Positions 12,199-24,323 of a stretch of DNA of 64,000 bases are shown here, in pieces. The DNA is from Salvia splendens. Taxonomy: Eukaryota; Streptophyta; Magnoliopsida; Lamiales; Lamiaceae. The DNA lies in NCBI RefSeq assembly GCF_004379255.2, contig NC_056033.1, positions 41,132,719 through 41,196,718 of the forward strand, read 5' to 3'. Made by a program: the position numbers and the translations under genes. Numbering within the stretch: the stretch's first letter is position 1; every line of letters starts with the position of its first letter. The notes under the pieces are model-generated. The model was given only the letters and a program-made list of their open reading frames with translations. It was not told the DNA's origin and made no database searches.

Positions 12199-12483
12199 GG
12201 AAAATGATCAATACAAAACTTGATCTCAATACAAAATCCAGACCAAATCCTGACCATGAGATTTAACAATCCAATGGTCAATAATTAAACAAAAACACGG
12301 AGGGCCATTGTAAAGCAGTTTTAGGTCATATTATAAACTTTGGGTTTGAGGTCATAATAAAATCATTTCATGTCATCCTTACTATAATGATGTAAAAATA
12401 AGCTTACAATGACCTAAAAATTACTTTTGTATGCTTGGTTCTGCATTTTTGTATTAAGAATGAGTTTGCATAGATCAAAACTC
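12199..12483. mobile_element. 285-bp MITE with 8-10 bp target duplication
   Basis: The segment is flanked on both sides by GGGTGTACAG (12189-12198 and 12484-12493). Its ends are loosely inverted: GGAAAATGATCAATAC on the left, and GAGTTTTGATCTATGC as the reverse complement of the right. It contains no reading frame. A target duplication of this length suggests a MULE-type or hAT-type MITE. A related but truncated sequence lies at 29705-29880. Confidence 0.75.
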
Positions 12484-12485
12484 GG

Positions 12486-12560
12486 GTGTACAGTATTTAT
12501 AGTTAGGAAAATAACAATAAACACCTCGATAAAGGGGTGTACAGTATTTATAGTTAGGAG
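12486..12560. repeat. 52-bp period direct repeat next to the MITE
   Basis: GTGTACAGTATTTATAGTTA occurs at 12486 and again at 12538. The stretch between them ends with CACCTCGATAAAGG, which also occurs as CACTTCGATAAAGG just left of the MITE (from 12176). The MITE therefore seems to have landed in a small tandem repeat. Confidence 0.75.
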
Positions 12561-12941
12561 TTACTTGTTCCACATATACTCCTGCCCCTTAGTACTCTTT
12601 CTTGATAATTATATTATTGTAACAAAGATTAAGCGTGTTTTTTCTAAATTGGAAATTTGACTTGTAGTGATTTTTTTTGGTTGAGTGATTAAATTTAAAT
12701 ATGAGCCAATTCTTCCAATCAAATTTATGCTCTAATGATAGATAGACACGTGTCAACTTTTTTATCTATATAGATAACACAATATTCTTCCGGCTCCGTT
12801 GATGAAGTCTCTAATCTCTACCGTTCATCGCATAATTTCTCTAAATCGTAACCGTCCATTCTCTTCCAAAACCCTTTTAGCCGAATTCCACAAAGCTCAC
12901 TGGTCGTCACTCCCCAGCACCACCTGCCGCCGCCGTCAACA

Positions 12942-13673
12942 ATGGCCGTCCTTGCAGCCTCCTTGCAGCAGACTCCTGTAACCTTCCAGCACCGCTCGTC
13001 TTCCGAATTCCACTCCAAACCGCCAACGCGCCTCGCCCTAACCTCATCCCTTAAAACCCCCAAACTCACAATCAAACCGTTCCGCCGCCGCCGTGGCGGT
13101 GCCACGATGTCGAACACCGCCTCCGGAAGCTACGCGAGCGCTCTGGCCGACGTGGCGAGGAACAACAACACGCTGGAGAAGACCTTCGCCGACGTGGAGA
13201 AGATCGCCTCGATCTTCTCCGACGACTCCGTCCTCCGATTCTTCGCGAATCCGACGATCGGCGACGCGGAGAAGCGCGGCGTGGTGGAGGAGATCGCGAG
13301 GTCTTCGGCGCTGCAGCCGCACGTGTCGAATTTCCTCAACATCCTGGTGGAGATGAGGCGGATGGATCTGGTGAGGGAGATCGCGAAGGAGTTCGAGACG
13401 GTGTACAATGATCTGACTAAGACGGAGGTGGCGGTGGTGACGTCGGTGGTGAAGCTGGAGTCGCAGCACCTGGCGCAGATCGCGAGGGGGGTGCAGAAGC
13501 TGACCGGGGCGAGGAATGTTCGGATCCGGACGGCGATCGATCCGGGTCTGGTGGCCGGGTTCACGATCCGGTACGGGAATTCCGGGTCGAAGCTGATTGA
13601 TATGAGCGTGAAGAAGCAGCTCGATGAGATCGCGGCGCAGCTGGAGCTCGGTGATATTCAGTTAGCTGTTTAA
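12942..13673 (+). CDS. ATPD: ATP synthase delta subunit, chloroplastic
   Basis: A single intronless frame of 243 residues. The delta subunit caps the CF1 head and links it to the peripheral stalk of the thylakoid ATP synthase (OSCP/delta family). The first ~55 residues are rich in Ser, Thr, Pro and Arg and poor in acidic residues, as in a stroma-targeting transit peptide. The mature part starts near NTASGSYASALADVARNNNT, the helical N-terminal domain, and ends with the conserved strand TAIDPGLVAGFTIRYG followed by KLIDMSVKKQLDEIA. Length and organisation match plant homologues, which are usually intronless. The exon is much more GC-rich than its surroundings, which produces long antisense frames that are not genes. 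An upstream ATG at 12799 opens a short frame ending at 12981 that could act as an upstream frame. Confidence 0.96.
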   Translation: MAVLAASLQQTPVTFQHRSSSEFHSKPPTRLALTSSLKTPKLTIKPFRRRRGGATMSNTASGSYASALADVARNNNTLEKTFADVEKIASIFSDDSVLRFFANPTIGDAEKRGVVEEIARSSALQPHVSNFLNILVEMRRMDLVREIAKEFETVYNDLTKTEVAVVTSVVKLESQHLAQIARGVQKLTGARNVRIRTAIDPGLVAGFTIRYGNSGSKLIDMSVKKQLDEIAAQLELGDIQLAV

Positions 13674-14863
13674 TTTGTTTTTGGTTGAATTTTTGTGAGT
13701 GTTAATTTGGGGGAAGAAATTAATTGCGAATTTGCGATATTTTGATCATTTGTAAATGTGAAAGAGTGTTCATTCGAATGCTTTCCTTTGATAAATTCTT
13801 TTCAGTATGAATTAGTAGTAAGTATCATTTTGTAAGGTCAGATCCTGCCTGTATAATCGAACCTTTTTTTTACTTGACACGCGACTAATCCTCGTGAGAT
13901 ACAAATTAAAGACTACGGCTATTGGTTAATTATTTTAATATACTTAAATACTTTCAATCAAATTAATTATTCAAGAGTGCTTTATGGAGTAATTATTTTA
14001 ATTTTATTGCCTTTAAAGCAGACTAAATAAATATAATGAATAGTGAATCGTTAGCTTTCATGCTAATAATTGAGGAAATAAGTTAAACTCATTTGAGTAG
14101 CACAAAATGAATTATTGGATTCATTTTATTATGTTTGGCTATGTAAACATTTATTATTGCTTTAATCAACTTATGGATCTATTTAGTCTAATTATTTTAA
14201 TTTTGTTTTATTTTATGCTTTTATTACTAGTATTTATTAGTAGAAAAGGTGTAACAGTGTGAAAATGGCGGATTCTTGCTTAACGGCCTTCTAAGCTATT
14301 AAAAGCCACGTGGCAGCACAATCCCAACTACCTCAACTGCTTCTCCTTCAAAATTACTTCCGCCACTCTCGATGTTTTACCAAATTACATCTATGCCCTT
14401 ATAGATTTATATTTAATGGACGGTTAATGCTCTCTAACGAGAGGGGTATTAACAGGAAAACCACTGGTCTGGCAAAATCATTTTTTCAAAGCACTCATTT
14501 TCAACTACCTCAGCTTTTACCACCGCTTTTTCCTATTTATATTGGTATTGTTTCTCAAGCATTTCAGCTCAATCCATCTGCAGGCACTGTACAATTTTGT
14601 GAGGTAAAAATATTGTAGTAGTAATCCTTTTTTTAAATCTCAGAGATAATCGGAAGTTTCGCTGATTGGTTTCTGAATTTGTTGAAAAATTCTGTTTTGT
14701 AATGCGGTTGAAATCAGAAACTACTTGCTGTGATGATAGATGTTGATTTAGAGAAGACAATGCAATTTTGAATTCGTTGCACATTACTTGTTTGATGAAA
14801 AACCGCTGAGAATCAAGTTTTTGTTGGTTGTTTTGTTTGTTATTTAGCTAGCAAGCTTTTCCA
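13674..14863. other. Spacer and 5' UTR of the PPCS gene
   Basis: AT-rich spacer without a gene up to about 14280. From there to 14863 lies a probable 5' UTR of the next gene, with a plausible UTR intron (donor GTGAG/GTAAAA near 14603, acceptor TTATTTAG near 14847). The ATG-initiated frame at 14310-14618 has no recognisable similarity. Confidence 0.45.
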
Positions 14864-17097
14864 ATGGATGCATCGAACGGTTTGGAGGATTTTGAAAAGA
14901 CATCTGATGATGATATCAAATTTTTCTTCGATGCATCCCCTCCTCTGAAGAATGCTGCAGAAATCAAAAGAAAAACTGATGAATTCATTCAAAAGAATTC
15001 GAATTCAGGCAAGTTATTTCGTTTAATCACGATTTTTTTTACATTTTTACTCTTGTTTGAGCTGCAAGGTTTCATATTGATTTGTTATCAGAAAACCCTA
15101 GGAGGATAGTGTTGGTGACCTCTGGAGGGACAACTGTTCCTTTGGAGCAACGGTGTGTTCGTTACATTGATAATTTCAGCTCAGGCCATCGAGGAGCAAC
15201 TTCAGCAGAGTAAGCTTGCCATTGTTGTTTAGTTTCTATTGAAATGTTCTGTGTTTTTTGTTTATGTTTTTTGAGTTTGGATTATGAAAGCACAGATATT
15301 TTTTGAGAGCTGGATATGCAGTGGTGTTCCTTTATCGCGAGTGAGTAATGCTTTCTTCTTCTTAGAGAAGGTCAATGTGTGCGGTGATGATGAAACCAAC
15401 TTAATTGGCAATGACAGCATTGTTTGAAATGTGTATTGTGCAGAGGAACCTACCAGTCATTTTGCACATCTCTTCCAAACAATCCATTGCTCGAATGTTT
15501 ACAAGTTACTAAGGAATCCAATATTGCAGGTTGGGTAGCCTCTCTTGATGTTTTTAATGGCCAACTTGCTCGATTTCATTTGATTGTAAAAACTCACTTT
15601 GCTCGATTTCATTTGACTGTAAAAACTCACTTTGCTCAATTTCATTGATTGTAAAAACTATCTTTGCTCATCTGTCATTTCACATTTCAGCATGTCCACA
15701 ATATGAGAAAACGGTCAAGGAAGCTATTATTAACAGTCATGCGGTATGACCATGACCTTCTTTCGTGAAGTTTTTGCTCGTTTTGTGACTTGATTGATCA
15801 ACATTGAGACTCTTTCGCAGGCAACTAGCTGTGGCACCTTGTTGAAACTTCCCTTCACTACCATCTTCGAGTATCTTCAGGTTGCTACTCTCGCACTCTT
15901 TTCCAGAAATTATTATTGGGAATCATGGTTTTACTCTAAGGGAGCGTTTACCTACACGGGTTGAAACGTTAGGATATCTCGTAGCCCTTGATAATTTCTA
16001 TCATTTGATCCCATTGAAGGAGGGTAGGATTGGAGAAATTCTAGTAATAAATTATAAAAATACTCAATCAACACCCCTTAACTGGGGAAGGGGAGAACAT
16101 AATTTCCAATTAGATTTAACAAATCACTTAGTTCCACCCAGTCTCTCTCTTCCTCCATTGGTCTTTTCTTCGGATGAAAAATTGATTCAATTACTTATGA
16201 TACTTTCTTGTATGCTATGCAGAATTTGCAGTTGATTGCATCATCAATGAGTAGCATTGGCTCACGGGCGCTTTTTTATCTCGCTGCAGCAGTGTCTGAC
16301 TTTTATGTTCCTTGGGAAAGCATGGTACTGTATCTATCATTTTCTACTCAAAACGGCATCTCAAGATATAATAATTGAAAATAATAAGTTGATCGGACAA
16401 TATATTTCATCTGGAAATGAACAGTAGATGCAAACTAATTTAAGCAATAACATGATGGACTGTTTGAGTAAGGGTGTATGTTTGTATTATCCTTGACCTT
16501 CATCATGTTTTGTTGACAATAGCATTCACCGTTCGTTCACAATAAGTTTGATGTGTTGCAGGCAGTGCATAAGATTCAATCCAGCTCAGGTCCTCTGGAC
16601 ATGCGACTCGTCCAGGTTCCGAAGATGCTGTTGGTGCTGAGGAGAGACTGGGCTCCCAAGGCCTTCTGTATATCATTCAAGGTAATTGTTTCAGCAGTTG
16701 TCGTCGATTTCTGGTGCCGGAAATTCCAATAGCTAGGCGGATCATGCGTCGCATTTCACCAACAGACTAAAATTGTTATTGAGTTGATTTATAAGGAGGC
16801 TTCAATAATGGTTTAAAGAAAGGCTGGTTTAACACTATACTTCTCTCTTCTCCTCCACAGCTAGAGACTGATAAGAATATTCTTCTGAAGAAGGCTGGTA
16901 TGGCTCTTGAGAAATACAGCATGGACATGGTGGTGGCTAATGAGCTCCTATCGCGTAAAGAGGAGGTCATCATCGTCACCAAGGGTGGAAACATCGTCGT
17001 TAAACGAGACACAACTCGGGCCGATGCTGACGTGGAGGAGCCGCTGATCAAACTCATTGTGGATCGGCATTCTGCATCTATAAGCTCTGTCTCATAA
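14864..17097 (+). CDS. PPCS: Phosphopantothenate-cysteine ligase
   Basis: Nine exons: 14864..15008, 15092..15209, 15296..15340, 15444..15529, 15691..15743, 15821..15880, 16223..16324, 16562..16681, 16861..17097; 321 residues. The enzyme joins 4'-phosphopantothenate and cysteine in the second step of CoA synthesis, in the cytosol. Diagnostic segments are [13 protein letters not shown] (nucleotide and substrate loop), [13 protein letters not shown], the [10 protein letters not shown] motif, [20 protein letters not shown] and [13 protein letters not shown]. Eight introns keep frame. The first is not GT-AG: only a GC donor (AG/GCAAGT at 15009) joins to the acceptor at 15091 in the right phase; the nearby GT would break the frame. 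An insertion of repetitive look enlarges the intron at 15881-16222. The gene is convergent with the TGA factor gene. Confidence 0.94.
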
Positions 17098-17440
17098 CTT
17101 CTCATTCAATTGTGAGATACAAAAATCAGCAAATGATCAACCCTTTTTTCTCTCCAGCATTGGCTCAATGAGATGAATAAAATTTTTGCTATAGAAAAAA
17201 GTAATATATTATTAAAAAACACAGAGAGCATAAATATCAATGCCACAGTCATATATAAGTAGTACTAATTTTTCAAGTCCTTAACCAATATGTACACAGC
17301 CACATAACTAGAAGCAGCACAATAAATCGATACCCATCTAAGCAAAAACTAGTAGATTTATCTCATTTACATAACTTCTACAATATATTTATATATCTGT
17401 GGCTGAACTTGTATCTAATGCTGCTCCATCGACCCCGACA
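17098..17440. other. Convergent 3' regions of PPCS and TGA factor genes
   Basis: About 340 bp shared between two converging genes; both 3' UTRs must lie here. AATAAA-like signals occur (AATAAA near 17177 for the plus strand). No further feature. Confidence 0.5.
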
Positions 17441-19008
17441 TCATGCTGGTTTGCCCGGGCTACGGGCGGACCAGAGTGAGCTAAGCGTCCGCAAACGCTG
17501 AAAATACTCCCCGAATGCAACCAATCCATTAGCTGCTTGTCGTGTAGTCAATATACTCGCCATATGTTTCAGAGTTTGCTGTCGCAAATGATCAGCCTAT
17601 ACGCCCAACATCGAGCACATTAGTATCAAGGGAGTGTGTGGACAGTTCCGAACCTACAAAATCACAGTCCAGGCTATTTAAGTTTATTTTTTTACCTGGT
17701 TTATGAAACCCTCTAGTGACTCCAAGTTCTCGAGGGCAAAGGCGGTCTGGGAGCAGTAGTTTCCTATTCCCGGGCCCGGTAAGGTGACGCTCTGCGCGAG
17801 GGTCTGTTGGAGCTTCTCCATCCCTTGCGACAGAGCGTCCTCAGCCTGCATACACGAGTGCTTCAAGATATTAATGTTCGCTGTTTGCTTCTCGGTGAGA
17901 AGCTGCAGCTGCGGCATAACCACCTACAACCAAAAATATAAAAACACACTCAATTAAAACAGTTCTTCTGCAACGGCATGCAAACCAAACATCAAATACA
18001 CTCTTACGTTGATGAGTTCCGAGGGCTTGAAGCCCCCGATCCACAGGAAGAACCTCTCGACTGAGGTCTTCCACATGCCTGAGACCAAGTAGAAGGCGTC
18101 GGCCCTCGCGGCATCCCTCTTCATGCGGAAGAGGCTGCAGTAATGGCTGAGAACGCTCTCAACCATTACACTTAGCTCCGGATCGCCTAAGGGCGTTCGA
18201 AGCACGTTTTTTAGCTCGGCGATCTTCCTCTCCTGCTGATCTAGCCAGTGGCTATACTCCACCTCGAAAATGGCAATTCCCGAGCTCACACTCCCACACA
18301 AGCCCATATGCGCCGTTGCACCCACGATAAGCATCCCCTAAAAATCAAGATTCAGAATCCAAACACACACACACACACAAAAACTTTGAATTAGTATATT
18401 ATTTATTGTGTTATTTCTTCACCTGCTGTCTAGCTCTCTCGAGCTCGAGCTCGAGTTGAGTTAGCTTCAATCTGCTCGTTTCCAACTGTTGAACGTAAAC
18501 CTACAAAAAAATGCAAATTCACTCAATCATGATTTCACATGAACTAAAGTTTCTACCTCTTTATGCACAAACTTTCAATTGTTAAAAGTTCATGTATTTT
18601 TTTAGATGCATTCACCGAAGGAAAAAATTCCACACACCTTCTTTCTTTGACGGCTCTTCCTTGCAGCTTCGCGGTTTTGAGCCAAGCGCCGCTGTGTCTG
18701 TCACAAAAATCGGCAGCTGTGAATCTTTGACAAAAGCAGCAACCAGCATTGAATTTGGATGTTTCATAACTATAAAAGCTGAGTCGTGTAATGTGTAGAA
18801 CCTTGTCGGAGATGGCTCTTGAAGGTCGAGAATCCTCAGCTGATTTGTCTGAAGTGTAGTCAATCTTGTCGTCTGCGTCGTTGATGTTGCAAACGTTGGG
18901 GCTAATGTTGCCATCAAATGTGTCTTCTTCCCACATACTCATCTGGTGCATCGGTTCGTACAACCCCAACCTGCTTGATGGCGCGAACTGAGTTGTCGGA
19001 GTAGTCAT
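17441..19008 (-). CDS. TGA-type bZIP transcription factor (clade I-like)
   Basis: Six coding exons on the minus strand: 19008..18802, 18697..18638, 18500..18423, 18337..18008, 17923..17696, 17596..17441; 352 residues. TGA factors bind as-1-type TGACG elements in the nucleus and work with NPR1-type coactivators in salicylate and redox responses. The basic region RRLAQNREAARKSRQRKK has the invariant Asn and Arg spacing, followed by a leucine zipper (QQLETSRLKLTQLELELE). From about residue 130 comes the DOG1 domain: the HWLDQQERKIAELKNVL segment, ADAFYLVSGMWKTSVERFF, the QAEDALSQGMEKLQQTLA segment and TTRQAANGLVAFGEYFQR. The N-terminus with RLGLYEP resembles the TGA1/TGA4 group. In the redox-sensitive region only one of the two cysteines I would expect is present. 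All introns are GT-AG and in phase. Confidence 0.95.
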
Positions 19009-22000
19009 TTCAACAACCTTAGTAGTTTAAGATAAGAGAGAGTTTGTGTAAGAAAAAGGAGCCAACGAGAAAAAAACAAACAAACACATGGTTTCATTAA
19101 TCATGTTTTTCTAAGTGTAAAACCTAAAAATTTCTATATACAGAGAAAGCCCAGAACTAATAAATGAAGAAGAATGAGCTTTCACATCTTGTTCTCTGAA
19201 TTCTTGAAAATATTTTCTTGTTTAGTCACAAAGAGAAAACCTCAGAATTATGAAACTACAAAAGGAATCTAGATCATAATATCTCACTAGCTCATTCAAC
19301 AACTGTTTTATTCCAGACAACAAAATAAAACTGAGAATTTAGTACTAAAATAGATTCAGCCAAAAGTAAGACAGCTAAGTACAAGAATCAAACCATAAAC
19401 ATTAAAAACTCACAACTTTTGAATATAATACATAATGTAACAACTAACAAGAGATTCTCTTCTTTTTTCCTCTCTGTTTGATTTCTGATCACACCACTCT
19501 ATCCTAGTGAAACTCACTGGATAAACTTGAATTCACTTTGCCACCAAGCAGCAGCTTTACAAACCCAAAAATTTCATCATACATTTATATAATTAAGGTG
19601 TGAACGTGACAACCATTTTCTTCTATCACTTTTATAGCTATGTTACAGTCAGCTGATGGTTGTCGGAGCTGCTAATCAGCATGTGCCACATCACCAAGAA
19701 ATTTATAAAAGAAAAGATTGATAAAGTAATGTGATGTGTTTAAGCTAAAATGATGAATTAATGTGATGCTCCTTAATTAGTTAGTTGGTTAGTCATCACT
19801 CTCTTTTGCCCTTTTACTTGTTTTTTAAACAGTTAATCTGTTTCAATTTGGGTGAAGTTTTGCTTAATTGTTTGCTAAATGATTGTGAATCTTGTTTTTC
19901 TTTTTGGCTAAAATTGTTTGGTAAAGATAAGGATGCCTTTTTTTTGGTTTACTTTTATTTTCGACTACTTTTTTGTGTGTGGTTAACATAATGCAGTTAG
20001 TTTTGAATAGTAAAATGCATAACACAGAAAAGGGTTCATTTTACTGACAGAAATTTCAAAAATGATCTGTTGAGTGTTGAAAATGAAATTGGACTAAAAG
20101 TTGTGCAACTTTTATTACTACCATCCTAAGAATTTCACATTCTTTACAACTTTTAAGGCGATAATTTGTTTAAATCTCAAATATAAATAACTTTGTTCAA
20201 GATCAAATCGTTTATTTTCGTTACCAAAAGTGGTGTGTAGTGATTTATGTTATGAGAGGTGATGGAGTAGATAAATGGAGAGAAAATAAATCAACCAAAA
20301 ATAGATTAATTTTTGCCGACAAAGGAAATGACTCGTTTAGCTAGACATGTCCTGGTAAGGAATACAAATAAACTAAGTTGGAATGGAGGGAATATTTAGT
20401 AACTTGAATCTTAACAAAGATTCTTACATAATTAAGAATATTCTACTACTTGTTAGTTGTTACATAAAGCTTAGTGACTAAGCTTTGCTTTTGTGCTTTT
20501 TTTGTTTTCTCCTATAATAATACATATGATAGATTATGATAAATTAAAAAATCAACAAGTTTCTTGGACTGCTGCCACTTGGGACTATGATAAAAAGAAT
20601 TCTGAATCAGATTAGCACAAATTGATGTCAGAAAGAGTGAAGATGACAAAAAAACACCAAACCCTAAAAAAGGAAAGCTTTGCTTAGGTGCCATTTCAAT
20701 AGAATAGTGGTAGCAGCCACACTTTATTTTTCTTACTTCTTTTACTTAATTATTTATTATTATCATTATTTGTTTTCTTGCATTATCTCCATGGAAGTTG
20801 CAGCCAAATAATGTGGGACATTATGCGAATAATTTGGATTGATGAAATGGGCAGTTTGGTTAAATTAATATCTTGAAATGCAAATTCTTGCATCATTGCA
20901 TGATTTGAGTACGCATTCCTTCTTCTTCTTCTTTTTTTTTTAATCTTTCAAGTTGATAATTTGTAGATATAAAGAAACCCACTATGACATGTAAAGGGTA
21001 CTTGGTGTTTTTGCTTTTGGCTTTAATGCTTTAAGAGATGTGATGTTTTTGTTATATTTAGTTGCCCATTTTAACACAATCTTCGCTAAATTTGCATACA
21101 ATAACACTACTACGTGTCAATCAATTTACGATACAAAATTATAATTGCAACATTTGAAAAGTCATGTACAACTATCGTTAAATCATCCATATCGACCGAA
21201 GTTTTGGCTGGAGTCATACCAAAATTTAGGTTGTATTATTTTGTTGCTTTCTTCACCTTTCATACATCATGAAATCAACACTATTTAAATCTATTCATCC
21301 ACGAACAGACACGAATTTGAATAATTGTGAATTGAATGACTCGAACTCAATAAAAAAAAACCAATAAAAATGATTACATTTTTTTGGACACAAGTTCATA
21401 ACATGATAGGTCATTTTCGAATGTAATTTCTTCTAGATTAGAATTAGGCTAGTTCAGCTAGGAGCAAAACTGGAAGTAGGTGGTCATGTTTAATGCATTA
21501 TTTTGTGATTTATGTTATTGTAAATATTAATCAATTCACTTCAAACTATTTTTTTCAAGATGATGGTATATATCCATCGGTGGTTCTAAAGACTAACAAT
21601 TAATTTTCAGGCATTTCAATCAAATAAATTCCTAAACCCTAAATCGATAAAAAAAATCATTCAATCCAATTAATAAATTCAAAGTATAAACAACCTAACA
21701 CATTAATCATAATATACATAATAAGTAAATAAACCAGAATAATAAAACTTATTGGTTGATTCATTTAGTCAAACAATTAACTGTTTTTTTAGGAGTGCAG
21801 TTTTTTTCTTTTTGCACAAAAAATTGTATGAATTTTAATCACAAGTTGAATTATATAAACGTGTCTTAGTTTTGGTGGATTACACATTATGTTATAAAAA
21901 TTGATTAGGCTTGGCTTATAAATATTAGTAGGATTCTATTATGATCATTGAATGTAAATCATCAAGACTATATAACCATATAGAAAACTACAAACTAAAA

Positions 22001-23459
22001 TTTATCAATTATTATTATGAAATTAAGAATTATATGAGATAATCAGGAGCTTGTTGTGGAAGATGAGGTCTAGAAATTAGGTAGTATTTCTCAACCACAC
22101 AATAATTCAAGCTAGATTTAGGGGATTTTGAAGAATCCTAAACTTATAAATTTGTAGAATTAGCTCCGCGCGTATCAAAAAGTAAGAAAATACCAATACC
22201 AATACCGATTACTAGTGGTATGAATAAACATTGTTCTCCAAAAATTGTAGTAGTAAATAAAAAAATTAAGATAAAATAGTTGTTATTTTTTAATTACAAG
22301 AATTGTTTTTAAGTTGTTGACACTTTATACAAGTCGTTGACAAGTTGTTGACATTTTATATACAGGCTATTGACATGTTGTTGATATTTTGCTATAAGTT
22401 GTTGACATTTGATGCGCAGGCTATTGACAAGCTGTGAATTATTTTTGCGTTGTTGACATTTCAACTTTTATTTTTCTGCCATTTTAGAAATGAAATGACG
22501 ATAATACCCCTTAGTTGACATAATCTACTTGCAGTTGAAATTTCGAAAATTTTGTGGATGAGTGGCTGAAAATGCATCTCAATTCTCAATTAAGCTAAAA
22601 AATCTGAACCTAACAGGACCATGTATATATATTATATATTATTAGTAAAATCGGTGTTATATTATAAAAAATTCATCATCCATTTCTCACGCGTGACTTT
22701 TTATATTGCTCATATCCGAGCTGTTTCCGTGTCATTAGTACTGAACACAAATTTTAAAGGTCATTTGGGGCCCCACTGTAAAATTTCTGGCTCCGCCACT
22801 GCTTGTCTATGATGCGTCTAATGGAGATGAAAGGACGTCGGTCTGGGAAAAAAATAACAACAGATAAGATTAACATAAACATTGACAGTGGCCGAAGATT
22901 GTATACATAGAAAGAAGCATTTAATTTGATCTCTATATTCATTCACTACACAAAAAATATCTAGTAGTAATAGGTACCTGAAGCGATGGAGCCAGGGTTA
23001 GGGCTTTAATTTCACAGTCAAGTGCATTGCTTTCAATACATTATTTACAGCTCCCAAATTGTGCAATTATAAGATCATCACCCTATAAAAATAAATAAAT
23101 AATACTATTAATTGTTAGGTTGTAACTTTTTAATCAAACTTTTTTTTTAATTTTGAAAACTTTTTTCTCATTCTCTTATTTTAAGAATTATGCATTAAAA
23201 TCAAGAGGGAATATATAATATTAAAAGAAAGTTAGAATTTCCAAGTTTTTATTTATTTTCCATTTGTTAAGATTTGATTTACTTTCCATTTATAATATGC
23301 CGGGAATATTTTATCAGAATTAAGAATGAAAAATTAAATTAATTTTTATCTTTTCAATTCTTTATTTGTTTTTCATAGTTTGTTAAAGTTTGATTTACTT
23401 TCCTTTTACCTCTATACATTTATAATAAGTGGGAATATTGGATCAGAATTAAAATCTAT
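19009..23459. other. Long gene-poor spacer upstream of the TGA factor gene
   Basis: No coding gene is supportable. The first ~600 bp should hold the TGA promoter and 5' UTR. Degenerate repeats of GTTGTTGACAT occur at about 22305-22460. Transposon-end fragments of the GTGGCGGAGCCAG type lie near 22790 (inverted) and 22984. Two related AT-rich blocks built on GTTAAGATTTGATTTACTTT sit at about 23246-23330 and 23358-23458. Confidence 0.5.
22305..22460. repeat. Degenerate short direct repeats, GTTGTTGACAT type
   Basis: The word TTGTTGACA or a close variant recurs about seven times, alternating with GGCTATTGACA, at irregular 20-35 bp spacing. Nothing suggests coding. It could be the body of an old transposon or a decayed minisatellite. 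Confidence 0.55.
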
Positions 23460-23720
23460 AATAACAATGGGCTCAAAAGTTAATTCATCTGGCCCAAAAT
23501 GTATACAATAATAATGGGCCTAGAAAAGATAATTCACCTGGCCCAAACATTCTACAATAATATAACAGCCCAAATTATACTCCAATTAATTGGATATTAC
23601 CGCTCCTCACAACTAATGGACACAGACATTTACACCATATAAATAGCAAATCTACTTCTCACTTCCTCCATCCACAACGACGACGCCATTCTTCTTCAAA
23701 CCATATACGAATATACACCA
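23460..23720 (+). promoter_or_regulatory. Promoter-like block without a recognisable gene
   Basis: Repeated GGGCC/GGCCC words (near 23470, 23492, 23515, 23541 and 23572) resemble plant site II elements, usual in promoters of housekeeping and organelle-protein genes. They are followed by CATATAAATAGC near 23637, a good TATA box, and by a CT-rich, 5'-UTR-like stretch (CTTCCTCCATCC). No coding frame of credible length follows in the next 1.5 kb. Called on motif layout only. Confidence 0.4.
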
Positions 23721-24323
23721 TATATTTTTTTTATGTGATTTTTTTGTGAAATTTGTGGTGGTTTGGAATTGCCAAATCTTATTATTGTTGCTACTTTAAT
23801 TATTTAAAAGTTTGTGCATGCTCTATTATCCGTTACATAGATGTGCAATTATATATATGCATGGATTAATTGAACAGAATACAAAACAAAATACTCCGTA
23901 CTTTTATTTTTATTTTTTTGTATTCGATTTTAATTAAGTTACTAGGAGTACTATATTTTGTAAATGTTTCAATTATAATTTTAATGTTAAGATTTTTTTG
24001 CAAAAAGTATAAACAAATCACCTGCAATGATAACATTTCGACATCAATATATGTTGTAGAAGTGATATATATTGTGAATACCGAATATATTAATTATATA
24101 AAGACTAATTTATAATGATATAACAGTATGGTGGTATATCGTACTAAGATCTCGTATACTGTAAAAATTTGATACACTTAATTTCGGTAAAACTTATTAT
24201 AAAAATGGTATATTGCCGATAAGATGAATGTATGATTAGGATACAATATGACAGTTTTAATACATATTATCGTACATACTCATTCCTAAATAAGATCTAA
24301 TTCGACCTCATTGCAATTATTTA

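Noticed and set aside
13044..13564. Long antisense and shifted frames over the ATP synthase delta gene
   Set aside because: GC-rich codons of the real gene leave other frames open; their products are Arg/His/Pro-rich and match nothing.
14310..14618. 102-codon frame upstream of PPCS
   Set aside because: No recognisable similarity; lies in the probable 5' UTR and its intron.
15881..16222. Plus-strand frame in the PPCS intron (15882-16235)
   Set aside because: Intron sequence with repeat-like text; both exon borders around it are well supported.
18553..18917. Minus-strand frames reading through TGA factor introns 1 and 2
   Set aside because: Explained by exon 1 plus retained intron; the bZIP basic region appears only after splicing.
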